Origin: Thuidium tamariscinum
Taxonomy: Eukaryota; Streptophyta; Bryopsida; Hypnales; Thuidiaceae
DNA: 64,000 bases
Assembly (NCBI GenBank): GCA_947034885.2
Contig: OX344749.2
Coordinates: 19,483,501-19,547,500 of the forward strand
Direction of reading: 5' to 3'
The notes beneath the pieces were generated by a model. It was not told the DNA's origin. It ran no database searches and saw only the letters and a list, made by a program, of their open reading frames with translations. Shown here in pieces: positions 1-13,086 of this stretch. How positions within the stretch are numbered: position 1 is the stretch's first letter; each line of letters starts with the position of its first letter. Made by a program: the position numbers and the translations under genes.

Positions 1-328
1 CCCACAACCAAGGATCAGAGAAATATGTCCAGACCCAATTTCCAAAATACCTCAAATCCCAGTTTCTAAATATTATTTAAGTGTCAAAATGTTCAATATC
101 CTCAAAATTCAGTATCTCTCAACACCTTTACTCTACAACAAACGTGAAACGACAATTTTACACCTCTACTTATCGAGGGCTTTCCAATAGCAGCACCAAG
201 AACATGGCAACGGACTTCACACTTCAAAAACATTGGAAATTATAAACACAATCAAATAAAAACAAATAGGATTAGATGTTAACTTTCTGATAGGTGAAGT
301 TACACGCAAAGAGGTTAAATGTAATTAC
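1..328 (-). other. PRT6 intron sequence at left edge
   Basis: After the donor at 328-327 no reading frame matching the remaining C-terminus of PRT6 is seen down to base 1. The stretch is AT-rich and intron-like. The terminal exon or exons (roughly 70 residues in the Arabidopsis protein) should lie beyond the left edge. Confidence 0.6.
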
Positions 329-3300
329 CAGCAACATCAGAAAGATCCCAATGCCTGCACCGCAATTCATAGAGTGTCTTGTGCATTCCCCTTGTCTGTT
401 GACACTATCAGCGTAAATAAGTAGTAATCAGCTTTGCTGGGAGAAAAAAAAAATCCTAAAGAAGCCATTTGCACGAGAATTTCCCAAATGTCACCATCAC
501 TATAATCCACTTCATATGCATGCAGCATAAACTAAGAAGATCCATTTCACAGTCTAGGCATTAGGTCAATGATGAGTTCATATCAAGCTAAGAATGACAG
601 CAGCGAAGCCACTCCAAGCCTAATAATGGTGCGATAACGAGAGAAATAGGTCAAGATCCGGCACGAAAGATTCGTTTTCTTTATCAACAAATGTGTGCTA
701 CGAAAACTTATAATTCAGGTGCACGAACATCTACGCCCTGAAAATACGCATTCATTTTATAAAACTCGGCCAAAAAAATTTAAGGGTGTGTAACAGAGTT
801 GCTAGGAAGAAAAGTTGCAAGACTGACCGGCAACAGGCGCGCGGACTAGCTGCACAACAGAGAGCTCCACACAAAAGGCAAAGGGCAGGCATATCAGGAA
901 CCGTTTTACAACAAGGACACCGTTCTTTCACATACCTGCACCAGAAATCCTTTGGTCAGTCACTGTTGACAAAAAGAAATTAATTTATCAAATCAATTAA
1001 CGGTCTAGGCGGAGGCTGAACTTCACAATCCCTATGACAAACCCGTTGAGTTCGCCTCTTGCATAAATTGAAAGAGACAACCTCGGAGGCAAACAAGACG
1101 AAGAAATAAATAATAGCAGGCTTACAGTTCAGGCAACTGATTCTTGCTCCTCGATTAGGGACAAATATCCAGTGATTTAATAAATTGATCGTGGTAAGAG
1201 TGCAATGAATTGTCAGAGTGTGACAGGAGAACTCGTAAGATTCTTACCGTTGCACGAGATCTTGAAATAAATATGGCAGCTGCATCAATTTAAAAGGAGA
1301 CGCTGTGGTTACTCGTGGACTATATTGGATGCCTCGGAGACCACTGTCAGTCACTACATGCTTGCACCAGGCTTGAACAAGATGCTGAATTGCATCCTGC
1401 TCAAAAATCTTCTCTAGAGGAGGAATCAGAAAAACACTTTCCAGCTGATCCAATTGCTCCATCTCCAGAAGCACCTGATTTTCTACATCTTTTGTGTCAA
1501 CAGAAGGTAACTCAGGCCCTGCTGATTGTCTATGGCTTTGAGGAAGTTCCCATTGATGAGCTCTTGCAACAGGGAGGACTTGCGTGGCTCCGGACATAAG
1601 ATTTTGTAAAAGATAACATCTACGTAGGAAGGGCAAAGTACAGCGTCGCATAAGGTCCAAAGAAGCCTCTGAAGTAAAAGGACCATTACTATCCCTCGAG
1701 GAAGACTCCAGAACCGTTCCAGACAACCCTTTCTGTACTGTTGCAATAAATGCTCGCGCTGATTGTGTCAATTTTGTGTCTGATGCTGCGAACGAACCAA
1801 GCTGAACTATAATCTGCGAGAGGTGAGCCGCGTGAAATCTTAAAATCCATAAAACAATATGTCAAAGAGGATAAACAAATACACCTATATCGTCACTGGC
1901 GCAAGCAACCTTTGACTGTGAGAGGATAACCAAATTAACACCGGAGAAAATTAAATATCTCAGCTTACTCACAAATGATTATAGCAGAAAGTACCTGGAC
2001 GATGGACACCAAATAGAAGAGATGAACAAGCGCTGTAAATGGTGCACCATTTGCAGGAAACGGTAAAGGCAGGCAGAAAAGCAGCCACGTGAACGACGAA
2101 AAGGCATCATGAACCAAAACTGGATCAGCCAATCTCTTCCACAACTGCACGTCTACAGAATCAGTGTCCTTTTCTAGATACTGCAAAAGCGCAGAGTAAC
2201 TGCCTGCAAAATAAACAAGCAAGTGATGTCACTAATTTGAGTATGGTTTCATAACGGAATAAAGCTCACAACTGCCAACAAATGACCACAGAAAACAAAG
2301 TATATCCTTTCGAAGCAATTCATCCTTACTTTCAGGTGTTTCAAATTACCGTTACACCACTCTTACAAATATTTCTTATGTGCATCTCACAGCTACTTTA
2401 TTTAAGTTTCGGTGTACAGTCATAGCTGCAATGCTTAATTCTGACTTATCAGCTTATTATAAATTCTGAGGATTTAGAAAGGGAAAGAGGATAAAAAATA
2501 TCTTTGTTCTAAAACAACCATACTATGAGCAGAAATTACTCAAAGAAGGAAATGTGACACCAAGATACAAGACCACTAAAATGAAAAAGACCAATTTCGA
2601 AGCAATGATGAGAAGCCTCGGAATATGTAGCTTACCATGCAAATCCCTTGAATTACCATTTGCATACATATCCCTGGATATGCCATTAACGATTGAGTCC
2701 AATAACAGTTGCATTCCCCTTGCCCGAAGCAACACAGCTTGTCGACTCTGACTTTGTGTGGCTTTAGCAGCATGAAGTAGGAGAGGCAATACTGAACCAT
2801 GTGATGCCTCACTCATCTCCACTAATGCCATTAGACCATTGTCAATATTCACAGACAACTTCTGGTTACGAGCAGTCAACTCTGCAGACATAAGGGAATA
2901 TCTGAAGACACCCCAAAGAAGTAGCCCTTGATGTACATGACCTTGACCAGAACTCGGGGAAGTAAAAAGATCCTTTTCGGTATAAAACAAACCGGAAAGT
3001 CGTTTTGAAAGATCCTCCAGAACTCCCTTAACAGTATCTGGAAGCTGTGGATCGGCAACTTTACGGAACTCTGATCTGGAAACTAATTCTTCAGCCTTGA
3101 CAAGCAGTCGCAAAGCATGGTCCACCTGTAATACCGCAGGACTAGAAGAAACAGCGCTGGTAAGTTGAGACACGCTTTGAGCTTTGAAAGTACTCTTCAA
3201 TCCTGTTTGGCCAGGCAAAACCGGCAGAATCGCATTTGCTAGTCGGCGGCAAACTGGACAGAGAAACTCCCCCTGCCATGAAAAATGGATGAATAAATAA

Positions 3301-6300
3301 GTTTGCTAGCAAGTAGTTTACATAAAATGGAACGTTCGAATAAGCCAAGCCCAATAATCCAACCATGTCAATTGCGCAAGCCACAACGTTAACCATCTCA
3401 ACAAAAGGAATAGTTACTGCCAAATGCGCCTTACCATTTCAAGGTCCACAATCTGCACTCCTTCAAACAAAGCCCTGTTATAGAATCTGAAAATCAAACG
3501 ATGTAATAACGTCAGTAAAAGGCAGAAACATCTGAGCAAACAGCAACAAAGGAGATGACAGATCGTTGGACATTCCAGACAAGTGTCTAGCCTAACAACT
3601 TGCAGCTTCTAGTGTAATATTGCTTGAAATAAATTTTGAATTTCTTAGCAGTTACGGGTATCTTTTACCTCTGCAAAAGAGAGGAAAAGTAGCGGTCACG
3701 GCACTCTTGGTGCATGGCATGGCCACAAGCAGACATATGGATACCCACTGTGTCATTGCTTTTAGAACGAGTAGCTTCAGCCATTGCCAAAATTCGGGCG
3801 GATGCTCTCCTGCTTCTAGTGATGCCACCTTCTCTTCCTTGTTCTGGGGCTGCCTGTCTAGGAGACTCGTTTCTTCCAGAACGTGTCCGTTCTTGCGGAC
3901 GAGACTCTCCTCGAGACGAAGCTGTAGCTACATATTCTGCTAGAACAGCTGCAACTGCGATGTCTCTGTTCGTAGTACTCTCTTCCAGATCAGTTCTGCT
4001 GTCATTGTCCTCCCACCAGTTCACGTCCAAAATCCCTGCAATGAACAAAACCTTATTCTCTCATCAGCAACATGATTTCCCTTCTGACAGCGTAAAAAGC
4101 GTTGCCAAAAAAAAACTATCTGACGGCAGGAAAGAGAAAACCACCAATTGAAAATATCTGTCCAGATTCAACTGAAATTTACCCAAGGAATCTAAGCCTA
4201 CTACTGTAGCTTCTTTCCAGAACACTTTCACCTCTGCAATTGGGCTTCAAAGCATTCCTATATTTCAAGACAAAAACATAGGCATCGCTGCAAATCTGAT
4301 CATGAGAACGGAAAGCGCACAGAAACATAAAAATGGGCAAAAAGCTGAAAACTGAGCAATGGTTCCACAAACCTGCTGCTTCACTGGTCCCAGCTTCACT
4401 GTTACTTTCCGTTTCGGTAAACTCGCTAGATTCAACTTCTTTTGATTCTGTGTCCTCAGCCGTTGCAGCTGTTGCATCCCAGTTCCATAGAAACTCAGGG
4501 GTCACACGAAGAGGATTACGAATACCAGGTCCATTTCTTAATAGCTCCAGTAGGTCCTCACCATCAAGTAGGGGAGTGCGAGTCTGAGTGTCCCCTAAGG
4601 CTTCTTGTATCCACTGCCAAAGTTCTGCTGTACTGTGCAGGTATCTCGTCCCATCTGATGCAGTGGCAGTGCTTGCTCCATCAGACGTGTCACCTTTCCT
4701 CTCTACATGCTCTTGCAGCGTAACTAGGCTACGCTCCCAGGATGGAGTAGATTTCTCCGCGACCGCAACCAGCTTCGATCTCTGCCAAGAAAGAAGACGA
4801 ATAATGATTATTCTGGACAGACCAATGCGTTTGACTGAGCTAGACCCAAAAGGGTTCTTGGACATGGACTCACTATCGCGAAGTTCACAGATAATCCTGA
4901 AGAGAGCACTGCAGATGTGAAGGAGCGACGTTTAAGTGAACAAGGAAGATCGCTATATAGTGATGTGAGCACCTAAAATTAGACAGTAAGCCACTGAAGT
5001 CAAATATACAAATGAGACTAAAAAAGGAGGAAAAATGAAATTCACTGTCGGAACTCGGAACGTAAGTCAGAAACGATGTTCACTAAACATGTAATATTCC
5101 CAACTGATGCAGAGAAACCCCCGTAGAGGTCAAATTTGAGAAAGAAATGAGGAAGAGTACTAATATTACCTGAATAAGAACCAAGAAACACAAGGGACTT
5201 GTACTTGTTGCATCTCGACAGAGTGCACAATGAGTAACTTGAACATCCTCGAATAATTCATCGCTTCCTGACCCTGACTCCTTGGGTCGTTTTGCCTCTG
5301 TTTCATCACCTTTAACTGTACCGCTGCTATCTTCTGTGGGTCTATAATTGGTCACAAACCTCTCCTGTGCAGCTTTCATTTTGGCCTAAGACAACACATG
5401 TATTAAGACAACATTAATTAGCACTTCTATTTAAACCAATAATTGCGGGGTGCCATGGACCATAACATGTTGAGCAGCTGTGTGCAGATGTTCAACATTT
5501 AAAAAGCACGTTCCAAAATGACAATAGGCTATAATGCATTTAAATTGATCTTTACTAATGACAAGAACATGCTGGTCCTCCAGGAGCACTTGAAAAAAGA
5601 CCAATCGACCTTACCATGGCAGCAGCCTGGCGTTCTCGGGCAATAGCTCTTCGCCTATCAGACTCGGAGACTGAGATGTCATCCTTGAAATTAATGCCTC
5701 CGACTCCACTGGGCTTTGGTGTTATGCCAACAGAGACACGGTGAAGAATCTCGGGGGCAAGTGACTCTATCTCATACATACAGCTCCTGTCCAATTCCGC
5801 AAAGCTTCTTAACAGTTTCTTTATCAAATCTCCAAACCCGAAAGATCCTACTTCATCTACTCCGTCATTACCTCGTTTTCGCATCAGCAACACTAACAAA
5901 GATAGCATGCTCTGAGGCTCTGACATCACAGTAGCATCTGCCCTTTCGACAGCCACTCTTTCAACGCAGCGGAGTAACAGCGGTGGAAGATCCGAGGGAT
6001 GATCTTCAACGTTGCTGGTACTAGAGTAGTTGGATCTATGCAGTGGCGAATTAAAATTTCGGATTGGACTTGCCGAGGAATTTCCGTCAGCCCCACTCTT
6101 ACCTCCTGGTTTACTCTGAGCCTTACAGACATCAAGGGCAAGAGCAAGCAGATGGAGAGCGTGCAGAACAAGTTCCATAGTGGATGAGTCCTCAGTGTAA
6201 GCTGCATGAAAGAAGATAGAGCGCAGCATATCGTGAATTCGAGCGGTGGTGACCAACCGTCCCAAACCTTGTAAAGCCGCAAATGGCTGTGACCAGCGAG

Positions 6301-9300
6301 GAAGTTGCAGAAATACAGCAGGTGCTCTACATGCTCTTAAATAACGTTCCTCTGCTGATTGAAGCTCCCGAGGACTCCATCGAGGGTGATAAAGGTCCAG
6401 CTCATGCCAGCATTCTTCCCTCAATATATACTTCCCCTGCATGTACAAAAAATAAAAGCTGTATAACCTAGGAACAATTTATAGCTCTATATACAAACCA
6501 GCAGCATTGATTCTGCACATTACTGTATAACAAAACTTCAGGACAGAAAAATAAGGAACAATAAAACAGACATTCCACCCAACCTGAATTCTGTAGAGCA
6601 AGGACATGTACGACTCCGTTCCAGATTATCTTACTAATTGGAACTCCACGTTGAGCTAAAATAAGACATATCGATTACAGAACGGAGCTTAATGCTGGTA
6701 TTTATAACTCTACAAAAAGCACTGTGAGTCTTGCAGTATCCGTATAATGCATACCAGGTTGGATCAGAATTCACCAGGTGCTGTGCTAGAGCAAATAGAT
6801 AGAGACTCACCTGCTGCATTCCAGAAGGGTTGCAATATGTTGCAACTGCGTCTAAGCATTCCTGGAGATTCTTGCTGTCTTGTAATCGAGGAGGTAGAGC
6901 TTTCAGTAGAGAGCTGTGGGTAGCATCCCCAACAGCTAATCTTTGTACCAACTCCCGCCGCAAAGCCTCCTTCTCGGTCAATCCACAAAAACCCCGTTCA
7001 GAAACCAACCTGATCAAGAGAATAAGAAGCTCCTGTGCCAATGTAACCTGGTATCTGGAAGCCAGAGAAATAAAAGTCAATCTTCGTGGCAGAAGGCCAC
7101 GACAAACAAGAACACAAAAGATCACCAAAATTTATGTTCTAAAAGCATAGCAGGATATGTCACTATTCACCAAGAGCTCCAGAAAGTTTGTAGCAATAGC
7201 TAAAGTTAGGATCCAGGTTTGAGCATATTCTATCCCTTCCCCCATCTATGAATCGAAATCTTGATATAAGCGCAGGCGTACTCATTAGGATGCCAAATTG
7301 GAAGGTTGAAGTAGTCAGAGAGTGAGAATCGAGCTATAATTCGATCCACAAAATTTTCGGAAGGTGAAATGACGGAGCAACATTGGAGAAGGAACAAGTC
7401 AAGCTCCAGACTATCTTCGCACCTGAGAATAGCGATAGGCTTTCAAGTCATGATTGAATCATATCTACAGACCATTCATTCAGCCAAAAGAACACTTTTG
7501 CAGAGATTATCTATTTATTTAAATTACATGGAAGAGACACCACTTTAGCTAGAATGATCGAATAGAGTCAGCAGATACACAACAAAAGACACCATTCAAG
7601 GAGAAACAGGTGGTATGAAGGCTACTGAAGCACAAGAGCTAACCATATAAATGATAGAGCCACTGAATAATTTCAAAATCAGAGTAGAAAAGCAGCAGCG
7701 ATTTACCAATGAACAGTATGGTAAAGCTCGCATAATGCACTGGTTGCGTGGCCGTTCCGTCGCCACATACCAGCCTGAACTTGTGCGTACAGAACTTGCA
7801 AACGAAGAGGATGCTCCATCACAACAGCAGCGAATCCTGGTACACGAAACTTTGATGGAAGAATTTCTCCCAAGAACAAACTCTCCCCACCACTGAGTAG
7901 AGTTTTATCTTTTCCTGAACATTCCTGTTTGGCTGAATGGAAGTCAAGTGCTTTATGAAGTAGTAGAGCAAGCATACGATGTAATGGGATATGGAAAGAC
8001 ACATCCTGCCGACTAACGTCGAACTCTATTGCTGGCCATTCGTTACCCTCACCAAGCTGGCCTAAAATAGTTGATGACGCTAATGCCTCAGGTCCCATCC
8101 ACCAATCTGCAGCTCTATTATCCCAGCCTTCACGAGAGACCTAAGCAACACAAAACAACAAGAATTAAGAAGTTACACCTAACTGGTGCCAAATCAAACA
8201 ATTGAAGTACCAGCACTCATGATGAGGAACAAGGGAGGGAGGGAAGAATCAGCTATATTCACCACACCTGCATTTCAACATCCATGTCAGCAGCTTGGCT
8301 TCCCGTACTTGTGCCCACAATAGCTTGCTCAGGAGGAACTTCCGGCCACACCCGTGGCTCAACATGAGCTCGTCTACGCCGCAACCAATCCCGAATTTGG
8401 CCACCCGCAGTTTGAGTTGGAGAGTCTCGAACTCCTCTACCCCCTCTACCTCGCCATCTAGGGTTCCTTCGGTGATTTTGCATAGAGCTGGCATCAGTAG
8501 CCAGCTGCCCTGACTTCTTTGCCTCCCTAGAAGCATCTATAGCCAGCCAGATATCAAGTACTTGAGCACACTCATCAACCAGCCACACCAAAGAAGCTGG
8601 CACAAGTATTCCTGCAATCAATTCCATTCCGGACTCTTTTTTCCCTCTTTGCTGTAGATTGGATTCCGTAGATATACGATCAGCAGAATCAGCAGCAAGC
8701 ATAGCATCACACATGTCTATATCTAACTCTGACCCAGTTCCAGTACCACGAACCCCTAAATTAGAATCCAGCAAACTATCCACTGCGTTGACATCCTTGC
8801 TAGACAAGGAGTCAACGACTAGGTTGGTCAAATCCCCCTGAAAATAACCCAGAGAATCGGACATTGAATCATCCTTAAACCTTGCATCTGGGTTAATGGA
8901 GGAGGCAGCTCCGGCAACAAACAGAGGATGAATATATGCCATTTGATTCTCTAATGAGTAAGCTGAGCCCCAGTCTGCAGTTTCTTCTTCCACATGTATA
9001 CTTGTCATTCGCCTGTGTGGATACATGCCTTGAATAAAGGCGAGAAAGTGCAGCCAAGCTCTTGCAAGTTCAGGTCGTCTGTGTGCAACATACTGAGACA
9101 CTTCCAAGTGGGTCATAACGTATCTGATATCCTCTATAATTCGGTCACAATGCCGCTTCACCTTACTTACCTGCACAGATAGAACTAGAGAAGTTTAGTA
9201 AATGTCCTACCAGTAACCGAGAGCAGATTCATACCGAAGAAATATGTACATATCAAAGCCAAAACTATTAACCTTCAAGGAAACAAGAACAAAAAAGAGG

Positions 9301-11951
9301 GACAACTTCTTTGAAAGAAAATAGAAAGACTCGTCAAAAAATTAAAATAGTGTATATTTTCAGGCTAAAACGAAGAGGTGGGTGTGTTCATTTAAAACAA
9401 GAGTAGGCGATGGAACAATTACTGAAAAGGTGGGCAACGACATACCGATATGCGACCATCCTCCCCAACACAATTACAGAAGAACTCTTTTAATGTCTCA
9501 AGTAGCATGTCCAAGAGATTAGACTCCATCACCAACTTAGGTGTGAGAGTTGGAACCGTAAAAATCTGTACAGAGAAACTATTGACTATGGCCTGATCAC
9601 GGTATCTGCTCCTCATAGAAGTTCCAGCTCTCGTAATATCCTCTTGCACGGCGTCACGCAAACAAAGTGGATAACGTGCAATGAATGTTTTCGCAAAAGT
9701 GTGTTTGAAATTGGTGTCCCCTAAAAGCTTGTATAAAAGCTCATGGAGGGAGTTCACACAACGTTTCGGTAAAAAACACTCTGAGCTCATCAAAGTATCC
9801 AAAAGACCTAAGCTTCTATTGCCTACAATTTCTGCAGTAAAAGCCAGCATGGGTTCACCGAAACTGCAGAATTCCAGCAACATTTCGATACACGCCACTG
9901 ATAATTGGCACGCGACTTTCTCTTCCACGGATTGATCATCCCATTTCTTTGCCTTGTTTTCTGCCACCTGTTCTGCTGCTTTTAGAGTGTCTACCCACTG
10001 AAGTAAGAAAGCTTTGAGTACTGGGGTAGCTGCTTCTATAAGAGAAGACGGTAGAAGTGCCACCTGTCCAGGACCACTATGTTTGAAGCAAAATCCCGAT
10101 TGCTTCCAAGCAGTAACATCTCCACAGTCACAGCAACCCCCACCAGTACGGATCATGGAATAGTCATGAGTGGCGTGACTGCCATTTTGAAAGCACGGCA
10201 CACAAATGGCACACGTAGGGTCGTGTTCACAGGTCCGACATCTGTAAGCAATATCGTTGCTACCCCAAACCGCTCCACACACCCCTCGGGTGCTTCCAGT
10301 CCCCTGTCCCGCAGCCGCCAAGACCACCTGCGGTTCCCCCTGGAACATGACCCACTGCACCCATTTGAGAGCATCCCTACAGTGGTGTTTAAATTCCTTT
10401 TGTGTTCCGGGTCCTTGAACCTCATCTGCTCCCAGTGAGGAAACCTCTTGAACTTCGTCAGGTCCAGGAACTAGCGCACCGATGACTGCTGAAAGTGGAG
10501 GTCTGATCTCTTTCAAATAGTCTACAACTCCTTCCTTACCCCTTTCCAAATATTCTGAAGGTACTCCGCACTTTGTCAACCTCTGCAAGCAAACACCCCA
10601 CCAGAATGCAACGAGAATGATCAGAATGCAATTAGCATTCTTGACTAGCTGCATTCAGCAGCACAAAATATCCAATCGGACTGAGTAACTTCCTCCGTAC
10701 TAACGGATTCAGCAACGCAAAACTACCATCTAGTACATCACATCCCGAAACGGCTTTTCATGCCCCATTATAATCATCAAAACAGAAATTAAGCCGACCT
10801 GGATACAATTTTAGCAGAAGACCTAAAAAGCCTGTACACATACAAGCACTTTAAATCTTCACGCCACTTTTTCCTACCACTGTCGTTGTTCAACCATCGA
10901 CTACTACTCTTGACCTAACTGAAGTCATCACTAGACTCTAGCAAGTGAAAGTAACAACCAGGTTCTAGGATGGCCGATCGGAATGAGACTGTAAAATAAG
11001 GAACCACTAGCAGTTGGAGACCATATAACCCCTCGAAAACTTTGGTAAATGCATAATTTACCAAAACCAGTAACAATCAGCCATGACGAATACGATTTCG
11101 TTTAGATTCATTTCTAGCAACTAGGCGTTGGGTTCAGAAATAATTCCTCCAACAATTATAAGCACTCCCCTATGCTAAAGAATAATCAGTCGGTCTTTGC
11201 AGCTACAAAATTACAGAGGGCCAAAAATTCACTGGAATCATCAAAACATGCTTAAAAGAAAGCGTGATCCACATACGTGAACCCTCGAAAAACTGCCAAT
11301 TCTCCATTCTTATCCTCTTCACATCAATTCCACGAATGAAGGAGCACGCCAAGCACTGCCCTTGACCTAACTAGAAACGACTGTCATCACTACTGCATCC
11401 GAAGTGCAAATAACAACCAGGTTTTAGGGCGACCAATCCGACTGACATTGTCAAAAATGTTGAACCGCTCCTACTTGCCAGATGGAGACCATACAGAACC
11501 TTAGAGACCTTACTAAACCGCATAAATGACCAATCCAGCATCTATCCGCGATGGCGAATGCGATTTCGTTCCTCTTCGTTTGTGGCAACCAAGGGTCGGA
11601 ATCAGAAAAGCTTTCGCACAACACAACTCAAACGATCCAAATTGCTCTATTCTTAAAAAAAATTGCAGCTAACAAAATTACAGAGCAGTAACATCGCCGC
11701 AATTTCCTAAAACTTTGAAAACATAGCGATCCACATAGGCGAACGTTCTCACGCCGTCAATTCTCCATCCCAATCCTCTGCATATCAATTCCACACACAA
11801 CGATAAGCACAGGGAAACCTACTTGCAAAATGCCAGCATCGCTAGAGATTGCCACTACAGACAATGAAGTAACACTGTCGCTGGACGTTCCGCCCGTGGC
11901 AGTGCTGGCACCCGCGGAACCACTCCCCGAGGTCGCTTGATGCCCGTCCAT
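329..11951 (-). CDS. PRT6: E3 ubiquitin-protein ligase PRT6 (N-recognin), 3' end outside window
   Basis: Sixteen coding exons (high to low): 11823-11951, 9446-10582, 8268-9170, 7707-8140, 7282-7422, 6811-7054, 5615-6436, 5170-5385, 4373-4781, 3669-4035, 3435-3486, 2636-3272, 1995-2203, 1248-1813, 828-935, 329-395. All junctions are GT-AG and phases agree, giving about 2147 residues; Arabidopsis PRT6 is about 2000. The UBR box (about residues 143-213) keeps its Cys/His zinc ligands, including the motifs CEHDPTC and CDCGD. A split RING-H2 runs from CALC (about 1323) through CGHAMHQEC (about 1582) to CPVC (about 1623). A Cys-rich C-terminal UBR module begins in the last two exons. In the family this protein binds basic N-termini and ubiquitinates N-degron substrates such as ERFVII factors. 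No ClpS-like domain is seen, as in plant PRT6. The start at 11951 gives MDGHQ; in-frame ATGs at 11984 and 11999 are alternatives. The last exon(s) lie left of base 1. Confidence 0.95.
10911..11810. repeat. Degenerate tandem duplication (about 450 bp) in PRT6 intron 1
   Basis: Two adjacent direct copies run from about 10911 to 11360 and 11362 to 11810. Both begin with CTTGACCTAACT. They share blocks in the same order: AACAACCAGGTT, a GGAGACCAT box, a GCGATTTCGTT or ACGATTTCGTT block, ACAAAATTACAGAG, GATCCACATA and CAATTCTCCAT. The second copy ends next to the exon 1 donor. Divergence is clear, so the duplication is not recent. No coding frame is kept. Confidence 0.7.
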
Positions 11952-12480
11952 CCCTACCAGTCTGTCCCGTTCCGCTTCATGCATCCAACACCAAGCCAAA
12001 CACCATCACAAACAACTGCTCATCTACAAATCCTCCACATCCAGCATACGCCAGCAGCTCCCTCATCCCTCTCCCCTCCCGTTTGCCTGGTCGGTCGTCT
12101 CCGGCGCGAACAAAACGCACAATCCACAGCGAAAGCTTCTTGCACAGGACACTTTGGCCGCTCGAAGGAATTGGACAACCTGAAAGTGGCAGCAAAAAGC
12201 TTCGGAGGGAAGCTGTAACGAAGGCGGCGCTGCGGCGATGGCGTGAAGGTGCTGGAAACACATGCGACATAGAAGGGAACCACCGGCACCACCACCATCA
12301 CCAACAACAAGCGATGAGAAGATCGCAAGGCCCTTGAATGGACCTGACCAACCCGGGCCCGCTCCTCTCTTTGGGAACGCCAGGTGTTCCCCTCCTCACC
12401 CGGCCTTTCGCCGGGTCAGACTCGGACCTCGCTCCGAGTGCCCACCAGACACCCAAATCCTGGGCGAATGTAGATTCGTT
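11952..12480 (-). promoter_or_regulatory. Putative 5' leader and promoter region of PRT6
   Basis: This block immediately upstream of the chosen PRT6 start is much richer in GC than the DNA to its right. Several overlapping ORFs on both strands are short and look like by-products of that composition. No convincing TATA box was picked out. The block holds a CACC/CAACAA low-complexity run near 12285-12312 and three hairpins described separately. The assignment rests on position only. Confidence 0.45.
12373..12439. repeat. Three consecutive perfect hairpins
   Basis: Hairpin 1 (12373-12391) has a 6-bp stem GGGAAC/GTTCCC and a 7-nt loop. Hairpin 2 (12398-12416) has a 7-bp stem ACCCGGC/GCCGGGT and loop CTTTC. 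Hairpin 3 (12420-12439) has a 7-bp stem ACTCGGA/TCCGAGT and loop CCTCGC. All three are perfect and lie within 67 bp, in the GC-rich block upstream of PRT6. Confidence 0.8.
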
Positions 12481-12659
12481 GCCTTGAAGGCCTTCAATGT
12501 GTAAGATTCTAGAAATTTCTGAATCCACAACGCCTGGACCCATTCACACAGACCGGGGGTGACATGTAAGCGTTCTTATTGGATGGAATGGTGGTTAGGT
12601 TACCTTACCTAGGTTGGGTTACCTCGGTTGGGTTGCCTTCTTGTCCTGCTCACACCAAA

Positions 12660-12800
12660 TCAACACTGTACTGAAGTCTTTTTGTCTTTTTTTCCTTTTC
12701 TTTTTCTTTCTTTTTCTTTTGACACAAATGAAACGGAATTTCATTGCAAAGAACAAAATGAAGTTTTTTTCACAAGCGGGGATCAATGCAGAAACTAATA
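12660..12800 (-). mobile_element. Retroposon-like 3' tail fragment
   Basis: Read on the minus strand, a segment with the motif GCAATGAAATTCCGTTTCAT runs into an A-rich tail (the T/C-rich run at about 12678-12720 on the plus strand). The same motif precedes A-rich tails at 16264-16500 and 16606-16900. This looks like 5'-truncated 3' ends of one non-LTR retroelement family. No reverse transcriptase is present. Confidence 0.45.
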
Positions 12801-13086
12801 ATTTACAACTGGTGATTGAATTTGGAAAATTCTGAATATATATTTGAAATTAGGGACAAAACATTTGATAGAGGGGTTAGGAAATACAAAATAATCCATC
12901 TCCATTATAAGGGGCAAATTTTTACATTTATATACTAAGGAGAGAAAGTTGGAATTTTTTGCACTTCAATTTCTTAAGTTAGTGCGACTACTAGTTCTTA
13001 GAGGTAGTTTGGTTTGTTTATGCATGGAAGGATTTGTTTGTATAAGATGGAACCCAAAAACAACAACTTAAGGTGGAGTATTTGTA

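Noticed and set aside
11937-12543. Cluster of ORFs on both strands around the PRT6 start
   Set aside because: All are short and mutually overlapping, with His/Gln or Pro runs from low-complexity DNA; composition by-products.
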